A stretch of DNA of 64,000 nucleotides, from positions 1 to 64,000 of the forward strand of contig NZ_FQVX01000002.1 in assembly GCF_900129495.1 (NCBI RefSeq), in the 5' to 3' direction. Position numbers and translations under genes: made by a program. Shown one piece after another: positions 46,663-55,333 of this stretch (position 1 is the stretch's first letter; each line of letters starts with the position of its first letter). The notes under the pieces are model-generated. The model was given only the letters and a program-made list of their open reading frames with translations. It was not told the DNA's origin and made no database searches. The stretch comes from Geodermatophilus nigrescens (lineage in GTDB: Bacteria > Actinomycetota > Actinomycetes > Mycobacteriales > Geodermatophilaceae).

Positions 46663-46725
46663 GCCTTCCGGGGGTCACCCGGGCGGGTCCGGCGGTGCTG
46701 CCGCCCGCGACGCGAGGGGGGAGCG

Positions 46726-47532
46726 ATGCCCGAGGGCGACACCGTCCACCGCCTCGCCCGGCGCCTCGGGGTCCTGACGGGCACCACCGTCCGCGGCAGC
46801 GACTTCCGCATCCCCCGTCACGCCACCGCCGACCTGTCCGGCGCAGCGGTGCTCGGGACGACCGCCCGGGGCAAGCACCTGCTCACCCGCTTCGACCACG
46901 CGGGCCAGGCGCTGACCCTGCACACGCACCTGCGGATGGACGGCGAGTGGACGGTCCTCGCGGCCGGGCGCTCGCTGCCCCGCCGCCTGCAGGCCGACGC
47001 GCGAGTGGTGCTGACGACGACCGGGCCCACGGCGGCCGCGCTGCGCATGCCGGTGGTCGAGCTGCTGCCCACCGACGCCGAGGAGTCCGTCGTCGGGCAC
47101 CTGGGCCCCGACCTGCTCGACCCCGGGCGCTCCGCCGACGACCTGGTCGAGGACGCCGTCGGCCGGCTGGCGGCGCAGCCGGACCGGCCCCTCGTGACGG
47201 CGCTGCTCGACCAGCGGACCGTGGCCGGCCTGGGCAACGTCTGGGTCAACGAGCTCTGCTTCCTGCGGGGGCACCTGCCGCGCACGCCGGTCGGCGAGGT
47301 CGACGCCGAGCCGCTCGTGCGGCTGGCGATCCGGGCGATGCGGTTCGCGATCGCGCCCGGCGGGCCCGGGCGCGTGACCACCGGCGACACCCGGCCCGGC
47401 CGCCGGTACTGGGTGTACGGCCGCACCCACCAGCCGTGCCTTCGGTGCGGGACGGCGCTGCTGTTCAGCGAGCAGGGGAGCGAGGACCCGGAGGGCCGGC
47501 ACACCTGGTGGTGCCCCCGCTGCCAGACCTGA
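46726..47532 (+). CDS. nei2: Nei2-type DNA glycosylase/AP lyase (Fpg/Nei family)
   Basis: A 268-residue base-excision repair enzyme. After Met, Pro2-Glu3 form the catalytic N-terminus (PEGDTVHRLARRL), Lys50 is in ARGKHLL, the helix-two-turn-helix includes VAGLGNVWVNELCFL, and a C4 zinc finger closes the protein (Cys238, 241, 263, 266). PEGDTVHR is typical of the mycobacterial Nei2 group, which removes oxidised pyrimidines. ATG 46726 follows GAGGGGGGAG. Confidence 0.92.
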   Translation: MPEGDTVHRLARRLGVLTGTTVRGSDFRIPRHATADLSGAAVLGTTARGKHLLTRFDHAGQALTLHTHLRMDGEWTVLAAGRSLPRRLQADARVVLTTTGPTAAALRMPVVELLPTDAEESVVGHLGPDLLDPGRSADDLVEDAVGRLAAQPDRPLVTALLDQRTVAGLGNVWVNELCFLRGHLPRTPVGEVDAEPLVRLAIRAMRFAIAPGGPGRVTTGDTRPGRRYWVYGRTHQPCLRCGTALLFSEQGSEDPEGRHTWWCPRCQT

Positions 47533-47553
47533 GCGCGCGCCCGGGCCGGTCGG

Positions 47554-48807
47554 TCAGCGGTCGCGCAGGCCGAGCAGGCGGTCGAGCACGTCGCCGGCGC
47601 GCAGGCCGTCGTGCTCGAACTCGTTGGTGACCCAGGTGCGCACGTTGCCGACGGCGTCCGCCGTCTGCAGCGACAGGTCCGCGTCGACGTACATGTCGTC
47701 GAAGTAGACGACGGCGTCGACCGGCACCTCGTTGGCCGCCAGCCGCGCCGGGTCGTACAGCGGCGGGTGCTCCGGCAGTGCGGCGAGCGCGTGCGCGGCG
47801 TCCCGGAAGGGCCGCAGCGAGGCGATCTCGTCGAACATCCAGGGGTAGACCATCTCGCCGGTGAACGGCAGGGGGCGCAGGTCGGGGGAGAGGTCGGGCC
47901 CGCGCTCGGCCTCGGCGGCCCAGCCGGTGGCGCCCTGCCCGCTGCCGTAGATGCTCTCGTGCAGCACCGCGTAGAGCGGGTTGTCCCAGTACGACGTGCG
48001 CCGGGCGACCTCGTCGAGGAAGCCGGCGGACGGCTCGCCGTCGACCAGCGCCTCGTCGAAGAGCCAGTGCAGCTGCTCGGCGCCGGTCCCGGTGCCCAGC
48101 GCGTGGCCGAGGGTCTGCAGCCGGCGCACGGTGAGCCGGTCACCGTCGGGGAGCCGGACGTCCTCGGCGGCCAGCAGGTCGGCGACCGCGGCCACCCGGT
48201 CGACGTCGCCGGGGAACCGCTCGTAGAAGCGGCGGGTCTTCGCGGCCACCCGCGGGCCGGTGCGCCGGTACACCTCGCGCGCGTCCGCCGTCAGGCCCGG
48301 CAGCCCGCCGGTGACCAGGCAGCGGTCGAGCGCCTGCGGGGCCCGCGAGAGGTAGGTGAGGGTGAGGAAGCCGCCGTAGCTCTGGCCGAGCGTCGTCCAG
48401 CGGCGGCCGCCGTAGAGCGATGCCCGCACGTGCTCGGCGTCGGCGACGATCGAGTCGGCCCGGAAGGCCATGAGGTGGGCGGCGGCCGCCGCCGGGTCGG
48501 TGAGGGCGCCGATCCGCCGGGCGGTCACCGGGGTGCTCCGGCCGGTGCCCCGCTGGTCGAGCAGCACCACCCGGAAGTCCCGCAGCGCCCGGTCGACCCA
48601 GTCGCCGCGCCCGACCGGCCGCGGTCCCTTGCCGCCGGGCCCGCCCTGCAGGAACAGCAGCAGCGGCAGGTCGTCGGCGTCCCGGGACGGGCGGACGAGC
48701 TCCCGCACGAAGACGTCGATCGTCGCGCCGTCGTCGGCGTCCCAGTGCAGCGGCACGGGCACCGTGTGCTCGCGCACCCGCATGCCGGGCAGGTCGTACT
48801 CGGTCAC
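47554..48807 (-). CDS. Alpha/beta hydrolase, proline iminopeptidase-like (S33)
   Basis: A 417-residue cytoplasmic protein. The oxyanion HGGP equivalent is LFLQGGPGGKGP (about 51-62), DQRGTGRST follows, and the nucleophile is Ser143 in LGQSYGGFLTL. The C-terminal part provides candidate Asp (VYFDDMYVDAD) and His (EFEHDGLR). This layout fits proline iminopeptidases of family S33, which remove N-terminal proline from peptides; related ester/amide hydrolases are possible. GTG 48807 start; no signal peptide. Confidence 0.87.
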   Translation of the reverse strand: MTEYDLPGMRVREHTVPVPLHWDADDGATIDVFVRELVRPSRDADDLPLLLFLQGGPGGKGPRPVGRGDWVDRALRDFRVVLLDQRGTGRSTPVTARRIGALTDPAAAAAHLMAFRADSIVADAEHVRASLYGGRRWTTLGQSYGGFLTLTYLSRAPQALDRCLVTGGLPGLTADAREVYRRTGPRVAAKTRRFYERFPGDVDRVAAVADLLAAEDVRLPDGDRLTVRRLQTLGHALGTGTGAEQLHWLFDEALVDGEPSAGFLDEVARRTSYWDNPLYAVLHESIYGSGQGATGWAAEAERGPDLSPDLRPLPFTGEMVYPWMFDEIASLRPFRDAAHALAALPEHPPLYDPARLAANEVPVDAVVYFDDMYVDADLSLQTADAVGNVRTWVTNEFEHDGLRAGDVLDRLLGLRDR

Positions 48808-48830
48808 CGCCCGATCCTGTCAGTGCGCCC

Positions 48831-48883
48831 GGTGCCGACCTGCCGCCGTCTCCCGGTCGGGGAGGCAGCCGCAGGTCGACACC
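48831..48883 (-). terminator. Nested inverted repeat between two minus-strand hydrolase genes
   Basis: GGTGCCGACCTGC (48831-48843) and GCAGGTCGACACC (48871-48883) pair with one mismatch, enclosing a second hairpin CTCCC/GGGAG (48850-48854 with 48860-48864). Located after the stop of the secreted hydrolase and 24 bases upstream of the S33 start, it may end the first transcript or regulate the second. Confidence 0.5.
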
Positions 48884-48907
48884 GGGCGCATGGCGCCGCG
48901 AGCGGCG

Positions 48908-50302
48908 TCAGCCGGGGTACGGCCGGTTGAACCGCGGCGGGGTGTAGCCGACGTAGCGGGGCGCCGGGTCGGCCCCGAGCTCCGCAGCCCGGGCGTTCAT
49001 GGCCTGCGGCGACGTCGCCGGCCAGGAGCCGCTCTCGAGGCGGTCGCCCATCGTGCGCAGCGCCGCCTGCTGCTCGGCCCCCGAGAACGTGCAGTGGCCG
49101 ACGGACTCGACGTACGTCTGCCGCAGGAGCCGGTTCGCCCCCTCCCGCCGCACCCGGTCCTCGTAGGACTGCTGCTGCGCGACGGTCGAGATCTGGTCGC
49201 CGGTGCCGGACACCGTGAGGACCGGCACCTGCAGGTCCCCGTCGAGGACGATGCCCCGTGCGAAGCGCTCCACCGCGGCGGGGTCCGCGGCGATGCGCGG
49301 GGCCGCGGCGAGGGCGTCCAGGTCGGCCCCGAGGTCGAGCCCGGCCGCCGCGTACAGCTCGCGGACGGCGCGGCGCAGCTCCGGGTCGGCCCGGCGCAGC
49401 TGCTCGGCGTAGTCGACGCCGGTGTTCCACGACGGGTTGCCGCCGACGACCGCGGTGATCTGCCGCCGGCTGCTCATCGCCTGCCCGACGTAGGGCAGCG
49501 GCCCGCCGGCGAGGGCGAGGTAGGCGCCCTCCTGCAGTGCCGCGGCGTCGCGCGGGTCTGGGGGCGGCGGCGCCGTCCCGTCCGGCCGGACGCCCCAGGC
49601 GGGCAGCTGGCCGATCGCGGCGGCCAGCGCGATGCGCGCCCGGCCCTCCGCCGTCTGCTGTGCGGCCGCGAGGGCGTCGATCCACGCCCGCTGGGCACCC
49701 GCGACGTCGGCGGGGACGTCGACGACCGGCAGGCCCGGTGCCACCAGGTGCTCGAGCACGAAGACGGTGTCGAGCTTCTGGTTCCACTGCCCGACCGAGC
49801 CGCCGAGCCCGCCGCAGAACGGCACGGCCGCGTCGAAGACCTCGGGGTGGACCTGGGCGACCCCGGCGGACACGAACCCGCCCATCGAGGTGCCGGAGGC
49901 GATCGCGTACCGCGCCGGGCCGTAGGCCTCCTCGAACCGGGCCAGCGCCTCGGCCTGGTTGTCGATGGCCGACGCGATGTCCCAGCCGGTCACCGCGCGG
50001 GTGGTGCCGCCGCGGGCCACGCCGTCGGACAGCAGGCGGGCCGTGAGCTCCTGCGCCGGGCCGGGGCCGGCGAAGTCGAGGGCGACCACGACCGTGCCGT
50101 CCCAGTCGGCCGGCACGACGAACTCGTAGGGCGTGCCGTCCTCGAGGGTCCCCGAGATGCAGGTCGGCCGGTCGGGGGAGCCGGGCAGGCAGGGCGTGCC
50201 GCCGGGCGCGGCCGGTGCGGCGGTGGCCGTGCCGGTGCCCAGGACGGTGGCCGCGGCGAGGGCGGCCGTCAGGGTCCGCACGGTCGTGGTGCGTGAGAGC
50301 AC
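48908..50302 (-). CDS. Secreted alpha/beta hydrolase (DUF6351/esterase-like), Ser-His-Asp type
   Basis: A 464-residue exported protein. Signal peptide about 1-29 (TLTAALAAATVLGTGTATA). The nucleophile is Ser139 in ASGTSMGGF; Asp in SGTGDQIST and His in VGHCTFSG near the C-terminus complete a catalytic triad, and four Cys may form disulphides. The family resembles secreted esterases or S9/S28-like hydrolases, but I cannot name the substrate; the DUF assignment is tentative. GTG 50302 has GGAGGA about eight bases upstream, better than ATG 50317. It is divergent from the PaaX-like genes with 219 bases between, in which I see no gene. Confidence 0.82.
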   Translation of the reverse strand: MLSRTTTVRTLTAALAAATVLGTGTATAAPAAPGGTPCLPGSPDRPTCISGTLEDGTPYEFVVPADWDGTVVVALDFAGPGPAQELTARLLSDGVARGGTTRAVTGWDIASAIDNQAEALARFEEAYGPARYAIASGTSMGGFVSAGVAQVHPEVFDAAVPFCGGLGGSVGQWNQKLDTVFVLEHLVAPGLPVVDVPADVAGAQRAWIDALAAAQQTAEGRARIALAAAIGQLPAWGVRPDGTAPPPPDPRDAAALQEGAYLALAGGPLPYVGQAMSSRRQITAVVGGNPSWNTGVDYAEQLRRADPELRRAVRELYAAAGLDLGADLDALAAAPRIAADPAAVERFARGIVLDGDLQVPVLTVSGTGDQISTVAQQQSYEDRVRREGANRLLRQTYVESVGHCTFSGAEQQAALRTMGDRLESGSWPATSPQAMNARAAELGADPAPRYVGYTPPRFNRPYPG

Positions 50303-50521
50303 GTCGTGTTCCTCCACGTCGAGGCGATGGGACGGGCGAGGGGAAGGGATGGGGCGGCCGACTCCGTGTCGGCCGGAGCCCCTGTGACCGGCATTACTGC
50401 CGCATGTTTGGACGAGCGTTCAGCGATGTGTCGTCCGTGTCAACCCGGTCGGGGGGTGGTCCCGGCGGCCCCGGGACGTACGGTGGGTGCTCGCCGAGCC
50501 AGCCGAGGACGGACGAGACAC

Positions 50522-51523
50522 ATGACGCCGATCGACCTCCCCCGGAACCAGACGGGGCCCGAGCCGCAGCTGCTCCTGACGTCGCTGCTGGGCGACTTCT
50601 GGTACTGGCGGGACGAGCACATCCCCTCCAGCGCCCTCGTCCGGCTGCTGGCGGAGTTCGGCACCACCGCCGACGGCGCCCGTGCGGCGATGCGCCGGCT
50701 GGCATCCCGGGGGCTGCTCACCGTCTCCCGCAGCGGCCGGACCACCGCCTACGGCATCCCGCCGCGGACCTCGGAGGTCATCGTCCGGCGCACCCACCGC
50801 CTGCTGACCTTCGGGGCGTCGGCGCCGCGGTGGGACGGGAGCTGGACGGTCGTCGCCTTCTCCGTGCCCGAGCAGTCGCGGGAGCTGCGCGGTGCCCTGC
50901 GGGCCCGCCTGCGGGTGCTGCGCTTCGCCGCCCTCTACGACGGCGTGTGGGTGTCCCCGCACGACAGCGGGGCGGCCGCGCGCAGGCTGCTCGACGAGCT
51001 CGGCGTCGAGACGGCCACCGTGCTGCGCTCCACCGAGGTGCCCGGGGCCGGGCGGCTCGGCAGCCCGCGGTCGGCCTTCGACCTCGAGCCGCTGGTCAAG
51101 GAGTACCGGCAGTTCGTCGAGCGCTACGAGCCGCTGCTGGCCGCCGCCGCGGCGGGCCGGATCGGTCCGGCCGACGCCCTGCGCGCCCGGACCGAGCTCC
51201 GGGTCGACTGGCGCCACTTCCCGGAGACCGATCCCGACATGCCGGCCGAGCTCCTGCCCGCCGACTGGCCGCGGGCGCGGGCGCAGCGGGTCTTCGTCGA
51301 GATCTACGACCGGCTCGGGCCCCTGGCCGAGATGCGCTTCCGCGAGGTGCTGGCGCAGTCGGACCCGGACCTCGCCGCGCTGGCCCGCCACCACGACTCC
51401 CGGACCGTGGCCGAGCTGTTCGCCCAGCTCGGCGACCCGCAGCCCACCGGGGGCACGCCGTTCGAGCGGGCGGTCGAGGAGCGCCGGCTGCGCGAGGCCG
51501 CACCGCGGGGCCGTGGGCTCTGA
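50522..51523 (+). CDS. PaaX-family transcriptional regulator (first copy)
   Basis: A 333-residue PaaX-like repressor. An N-terminal winged helix (about 15-75: LLLTSLLGDFWYWRDEH, TTADGARAAMRRLASRGLL) is followed by the Cas2-like middle domain (WDGSWTVVAFSVPEQSR, LRVLRFAALYDGVWVSP) and the PaaX_C domain with ELLPADWPRARAQ. PaaX binds phenylacetyl-CoA in E. coli; relatives sense other acyl- or aryl-CoA. ATG 50522 follows GAGG. It is 72 bases upstream of a second PaaX-like gene and before the CoA-related operon, so it probably controls that operon. Confidence 0.88.
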   Translation: MTPIDLPRNQTGPEPQLLLTSLLGDFWYWRDEHIPSSALVRLLAEFGTTADGARAAMRRLASRGLLTVSRSGRTTAYGIPPRTSEVIVRRTHRLLTFGASAPRWDGSWTVVAFSVPEQSRELRGALRARLRVLRFAALYDGVWVSPHDSGAAARRLLDELGVETATVLRSTEVPGAGRLGSPRSAFDLEPLVKEYRQFVERYEPLLAAAAAGRIGPADALRARTELRVDWRHFPETDPDMPAELLPADWPRARAQRVFVEIYDRLGPLAEMRFREVLAQSDPDLAALARHHDSRTVAELFAQLGDPQPTGGTPFERAVEERRLREAAPRGRGL

Positions 51524-51595
51524 CGCGGCGCCCGGGCGTACCGGATCCGTTGCGGCCGTCACGGGAACGGTGAGGAACGCCGCCGGGGTGCGCCC

Positions 51596-52447
51596 GTGAG
51601 CGCGGAGCCGGCGGCGCCCGACGTCCCGGCGGTGCCGGCCGGCGCCGCCCGGCCGCAGGCCCTCCTGCTCACGCTCCTCGGCCGGCACGTCCTCGGCCGT
51701 GCCGTCCTCGTGTCGCAGACCAGCGTCTCGGAGGTGATGGCGCGGGTCGGTGTCTCCGACCCCGCCACCCGCTCGGTCCTGCTCCGGATGGAGAAGCGCG
51801 GCCTGCTCCGCCGGGAGCGGCGCGGCCGGCCCGTGTTCCTGGGGCTGACCCCGCGCTCCCGGGAGCTGCTCGCGGACGGCCAGCGGCGGCTGTGGGCGGC
51901 GGCTGCGGTCAGCGGCCACTGGGACGGCGCCTGGACGCTGCTGACCTTCTCGCTGCCCGAGGCCTGGCAGCGCCAGCGCCACCAGATCCGGTCCCGCCTG
52001 CAGTGGGCGGGCTTCGGCATGCTGCAGGGCGGGCTGTGGATCGCGCCGTCCGCCCTCGACGTCGGGCAGGTGCTGGCCGGCGTCGAGGGGGCCGACCGGG
52101 TCAGGGCGTTCGTCGCCCGCCCCGGTCCCGACGTCGACGTCCCCGAGATGGTGCGGGACGCCTGGGACCTCGCCGAGCTGCGGGCCCGGTACGACGAGTT
52201 CCTCGCCCGCTGGGGCGACTGCGGGCCCGCCGGGGCCGCCGGCGACGCGCTCGCCGCCCAGCTGGCCCTCACCACCGACTGGCTGGCCGTCCTGCGCAGC
52301 GACCCGCGCCTGCCGCTGGAGCACCTCCCCGCCGACTGGCCCGCCCGCCGGGCGCAGGAGGTCTTCCGCCGGTGGCACGCCGAGCTCGACCCGCCGGCGC
52401 GCGCCGCCGCGGCCGACATCCTGGTGACGGCGCCCGACCTGTCCTGA
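51596..52447 (+). CDS. PaaX-family transcriptional regulator (second copy)
   Basis: A 283-residue PaaX-like regulator with the same architecture: N-terminal winged helix (SVSEVMARVGVSDPATRSVL), the Cas2-like part (WDGAWTLLTFSLPEAWQRQ, LQWAGFGMLQGGLWIAP) and PaaX_C with HLPADWPARRAQEVF. It is clearly divergent from the first copy, so the two probably bind different sites or ligands or form a hetero-pair. GTG 51596 start. It lies immediately upstream of the promoter at 52506. Confidence 0.87.
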   Translation: MSAEPAAPDVPAVPAGAARPQALLLTLLGRHVLGRAVLVSQTSVSEVMARVGVSDPATRSVLLRMEKRGLLRRERRGRPVFLGLTPRSRELLADGQRRLWAAAAVSGHWDGAWTLLTFSLPEAWQRQRHQIRSRLQWAGFGMLQGGLWIAPSALDVGQVLAGVEGADRVRAFVARPGPDVDVPEMVRDAWDLAELRARYDEFLARWGDCGPAGAAGDALAAQLALTTDWLAVLRSDPRLPLEHLPADWPARRAQEVFRRWHAELDPPARAAAADILVTAPDLS

Positions 52448-52505
52448 GGGCCCGCCCGGCGACACGGGGGCCGGGCGGTGACGTGGTCGTTGCCGGGGCG
52501 TTTCG

Positions 52506-52534
52506 TTGACAGCCGTTGTGGCGGTGGTTACTTT
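52506..52534 (+). promoter_or_regulatory. Promoter of the eight-gene transport/CoA operon
   Basis: TTGACA at 52506-52511, a 17-base spacer and TACTTT at 52529-52534 form a near-consensus housekeeping promoter. The predicted start near 52541 gives a leader of about 64 bases to ATG 52605. Confidence 0.8.
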
Positions 52535-52548
52535 CGCCCCCTGTAACC
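52526..52548. promoter_or_regulatory. Inverted repeat across the -10 region (candidate PaaX operator)
   Basis: GGTTAC (52526-52531) and GTAACC (52543-52548) are perfect arms 11 bases apart, covering the -10 box and the predicted start. A repressor here would block polymerase. The adjacent PaaX-like proteins are the obvious candidates. Confidence 0.55.
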
Positions 52549-52604
52549 GGCGACACTTTCTCGTACTGCCGACCGCGCACCTGTGACGTACGACTGGAGA
52601 CCCC

Positions 52605-53534
52605 ATGCGCCACACCACTGCTCGACTCGCGCTGCCCCTGGCCGTCTCCATGGCCGTCCTGGCCGCCTGTGGCGGGTCGGGGGAGACCTCGTCGGCCGCC
52701 CCGGGGCCGGACCCGGCGGCGGGACCCTCCGGCGGCGTCGACACCGAGGCGGAGCTGTACGACCGGCTCCCGCAGGAGATCAAGGACGCGGGGGAGATCG
52801 TGTTCGCGGGCGACTCGCACCCGCCCTACCGCACGGTCGGCGCCGACGGGCAGACCGTGACGGGGATCGACGCCGACCTGCAGGCCGCGCTCTCCGAGGT
52901 GCTCGGCGTGCCCATCCGGACGGAGATCACCACGGGTCTCCCGGCGATGCTCTCCGGGATGCTGTCCGGGCGCTACGACGCCTTCAACGGGCCGGTGCGG
53001 ACCACCCCGGAGCGCGAGGCGGAGTTCGACGCCGTCGTCTGGATGACGACCGTGACCTCCTACGTCGTCCCCGAGGGCAGCGACGCCGGCATCGAGGACA
53101 GCGGCGACCTGTGCGGCAAGACGGTCGCCGGCACCGAGGGGTCGGTGACCCAGGAGATGGTCACCCGGCTCTCGCAGTGGTGCGAGGGGCAGGGGGAGGG
53201 GCCGGTGGAGTTCACCGGGCTCGCCGACACCAACGCCACGATCCTCGCCGTCGACGCCGGCCGGGTCGACGCCGCCGCGGTCACCGAGGCCGCCGCCATC
53301 GACATCGTCAGCGCCAGCGAGGACTACTACTACGTCTCGCAGACCGAGGACCAGGGCGCCGGCGTGGACCAGATGGCCCTGCTGACCCCGAAGTCCAACG
53401 AGCTCGGTCCCGTGGTGTTCGAGGCCTTCCAGGTCCTCTTCGAGAACGGCGACTACGAGCGCGTGATGGAGGAGTGGAACCTCCAGGACGTCACCATCGA
53501 CGAGCCCCTCCTCAACCCCGCCACCGAGCAGTGA
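52605..53534 (+). CDS. ABC transporter substrate-binding lipoprotein, polar amino acid type (family 3)
   Basis: A 309-residue solute-binding protein. The lipobox LAAC gives Cys22. Family 3 features: [54 protein letters not shown] and the hinge region around [15 protein letters not shown]. Two Cys (in DLCGKTV and QWCEGQ) may form a disulphide. The family usually binds amino acids or small carboxylates; the neighbours suggest a carboxylic acid later joined to CoA. ATG 52605 has GGAGA upstream. First gene of the operon. Confidence 0.9.
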   Translation: MRHTTARLALPLAVSMAVLAACGGSGETSSAAPGPDPAAGPSGGVDTEAELYDRLPQEIKDAGEIVFAGDSHPPYRTVGADGQTVTGIDADLQAALSEVLGVPIRTEITTGLPAMLSGMLSGRYDAFNGPVRTTPEREAEFDAVVWMTTVTSYVVPEGSDAGIEDSGDLCGKTVAGTEGSVTQEMVTRLSQWCEGQGEGPVEFTGLADTNATILAVDAGRVDAAAVTEAAAIDIVSASEDYYYVSQTEDQGAGVDQMALLTPKSNELGPVVFEAFQVLFENGDYERVMEEWNLQDVTIDEPLLNPATEQ

Positions 53535-53557
53535 CCCTCCTGTCAGGGGACGCCTCC

Positions 53558-54496
53558 ATGACCACCACGCACCCCGCTCCCGACCCCGCCGTCCAGGAGC
53601 GACCACCGGACGACGTCGCGGCCGCCCGGCCCCGGTTCCGCCCGGGGCGCTGGCTGCTGGGGGCCGTGCTCCTCGTGGTCGGCGCGCAGCTGGCCACCTT
53701 CCTCGTGGGCAACGAGCGCTTCGAGTGGGACGTCGTCGGGGAGTACCTCTTCCACCCGACCGTGCTGCAGGGCCTCGGCATGTCCGTGATGCTCACGGTG
53801 ATCGCCATGGTCGTCGGGTCGGCGCTCGGCGTCGTGCTCGCCGCCGGGCAGCTCTCCGACTTCGGGCCGGTCCGGTGGGCGTCGACCCTCTACGTCGGCG
53901 TCTTCCGCGGCATCCCGCCGCTGGTCCAGCTCATCTTCTGGTACAACCTCGCGTTCCTGGTGCCCGACGTGTCGATCGGCATCCCGTTCGGCCCGACGTT
54001 CGCGTCGTGGTCGGCCAACGAGGTCATCACCCCGCTCACCGCGGCCCTGATCGGCCTGACCCTGCACGAGGCGGCCTACATGGCCGAGATCGTCCGCGCC
54101 GGCATCCTCGCCGTGGACCCCGGCCAGCGCGACGCCGCCCGCGCCATGGGCTTCAACGGCCGCCAGGCCTTCTTCAAGGTCGTCCTGCCGCAGGCGATGC
54201 GGGTGATCATCCCGCCCACCGGCAGCCAGTTCATCAGCCTGCTGAAGGGCACCTCGCTGGTCAGCGTCATCGCCATGAGCGACCTGCTGCACTCGGTCCA
54301 GGTCATCTACAACCGCACCTACGACGTCATCCCGATGCTGGTCGTCGCCTGCATCTGGTACCTGACCGTCGTCACGGTCCTCTCGCTCGGCCAGAAGCGC
54401 CTCGAGCGCCACTTCGGCCGCGGCCACGACCGCACCGCCACCGTCGCCGGCGGCCGCCGCCGGCCCCGCCTCGGCCTCGCCGGAGCGCGGGCATGA
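53558..54496 (+). CDS. Polar amino acid-type ABC transporter permease
   Basis: A 312-residue permease of the HisMQ/GlnP class. After a 45-residue cytoplasmic start, the domain has [36 protein letters not shown] and the EAA-type loop [20 protein letters not shown] followed by [19 protein letters not shown] 53558 follows AGGGGA; a GTG at 53531 overlapping the upstream stop is less likely. As a single permease gene it probably acts as a homodimer. Confidence 0.92.
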   Translation: MTTTHPAPDPAVQERPPDDVAAARPRFRPGRWLLGAVLLVVGAQLATFLVGNERFEWDVVGEYLFHPTVLQGLGMSVMLTVIAMVVGSALGVVLAAGQLSDFGPVRWASTLYVGVFRGIPPLVQLIFWYNLAFLVPDVSIGIPFGPTFASWSANEVITPLTAALIGLTLHEAAYMAEIVRAGILAVDPGQRDAARAMGFNGRQAFFKVVLPQAMRVIIPPTGSQFISLLKGTSLVSVIAMSDLLHSVQVIYNRTYDVIPMLVVACIWYLTVVTVLSLGQKRLERHFGRGHDRTATVAGGRRRPRLGLAGARA

Positions 54497-55317
54497 CCGC
54501 CCCGGGGAGCGGGCCCGCACGCCCGGTGCTGTCCGTCCGCGGGCTGCGGAAGGTCTTCGGCGACCACGTCGCGCTCGACGGCGTCGACCTCGACGTGCAC
54601 GAGGGCGAGGTCGTCGTCGTCCTCGGGCCGTCCGGGTCGGGCAAGTCCACCCTGGTCCGCTGCGTCCACCAGCTCGAGTCGGTCGACGGCGGCGCGGCCT
54701 ACCTGGACGGCGAGCTGCTCGGCTACGAGCAGCACCGCGGCCACCTGCGGCCCCTGCCCGAGGCCCGCGTCGCCCGCCAGCGCCGCCGGATGGGCATGGT
54801 CTTCCAGCAGTTCAACCTGTTCCCGCACTGGACGGTCCTGCGCAACATCACCGAGGCCGCCGTCAAGGTGCACGGCCAGCGTCCCGAGGAGGCCCGCCGC
54901 CGGGCGGTGGAGCTGCTGGAGCGGACCGGCCTGGCCGACAAGCACCAGGCCCACCCCAAGCAGCTCTCCGGCGGTCAGCAGCAGCGGGTGGCCATCGCCC
55001 GCGCCGTCGCCACCGACCCGCGGATCATGCTCTTCGACGAGCCGACCAGCGCCCTGGACCCGGAGCTCGTCGACGAGGTGCTCTCGGTGGTCCGCGACCT
55101 CGCGAGGACCGGGATGACGATGGTCGTCGTCACCCACGAGATGGACTTCGCCCGCGAGGTGGCCGACCGCTGCGTCTTCATGGACCGCGGCCGCGTCGTC
55201 GAGGTGGGGACGCCGCAGGAGGTCTTCGAGGCCCCGCGCTCCCCGCGCCTGCAGGCCTTCCTCACCCGTTTCGCCCAGCGGCAGCAGCGCGCCGACGCCG
55301 CGGCTCCCGCCGTCTGA
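54493..55317 (+). CDS. Polar amino acid-type ABC transporter ATP-binding protein
   Basis: A 274-residue GlnQ/HisP-like ATPase. Walker A GPSGSGKS at 45-52, Q-loop [17 protein letters not shown], signature [14 protein letters not shown], Walker [16 protein letters not shown]-loop VVTHEMDFA. The ATG overlaps the permease stop (ATGA), so the transporter is one translational unit. Confidence 0.94.
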   Translation: MTAPGSGPARPVLSVRGLRKVFGDHVALDGVDLDVHEGEVVVVLGPSGSGKSTLVRCVHQLESVDGGAAYLDGELLGYEQHRGHLRPLPEARVARQRRRMGMVFQQFNLFPHWTVLRNITEAAVKVHGQRPEEARRRAVELLERTGLADKHQAHPKQLSGGQQQRVAIARAVATDPRIMLFDEPTSALDPELVDEVLSVVRDLARTGMTMVVVTHEMDFAREVADRCVFMDRGRVVEVGTPQEVFEAPRSPRLQAFLTRFAQRQQRADAAAPAV

Positions 55318-55333
55318 CCCGAGGAGACACCCC

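Noticed and set aside
46306-46725. Long N-terminal extension of the Nei2 frame across tRNA-Pro
   Set aside because: The frame would run through the tRNA and its terminator; the conserved PEGDTVHR N-terminus must follow the initiator Met at 46726.
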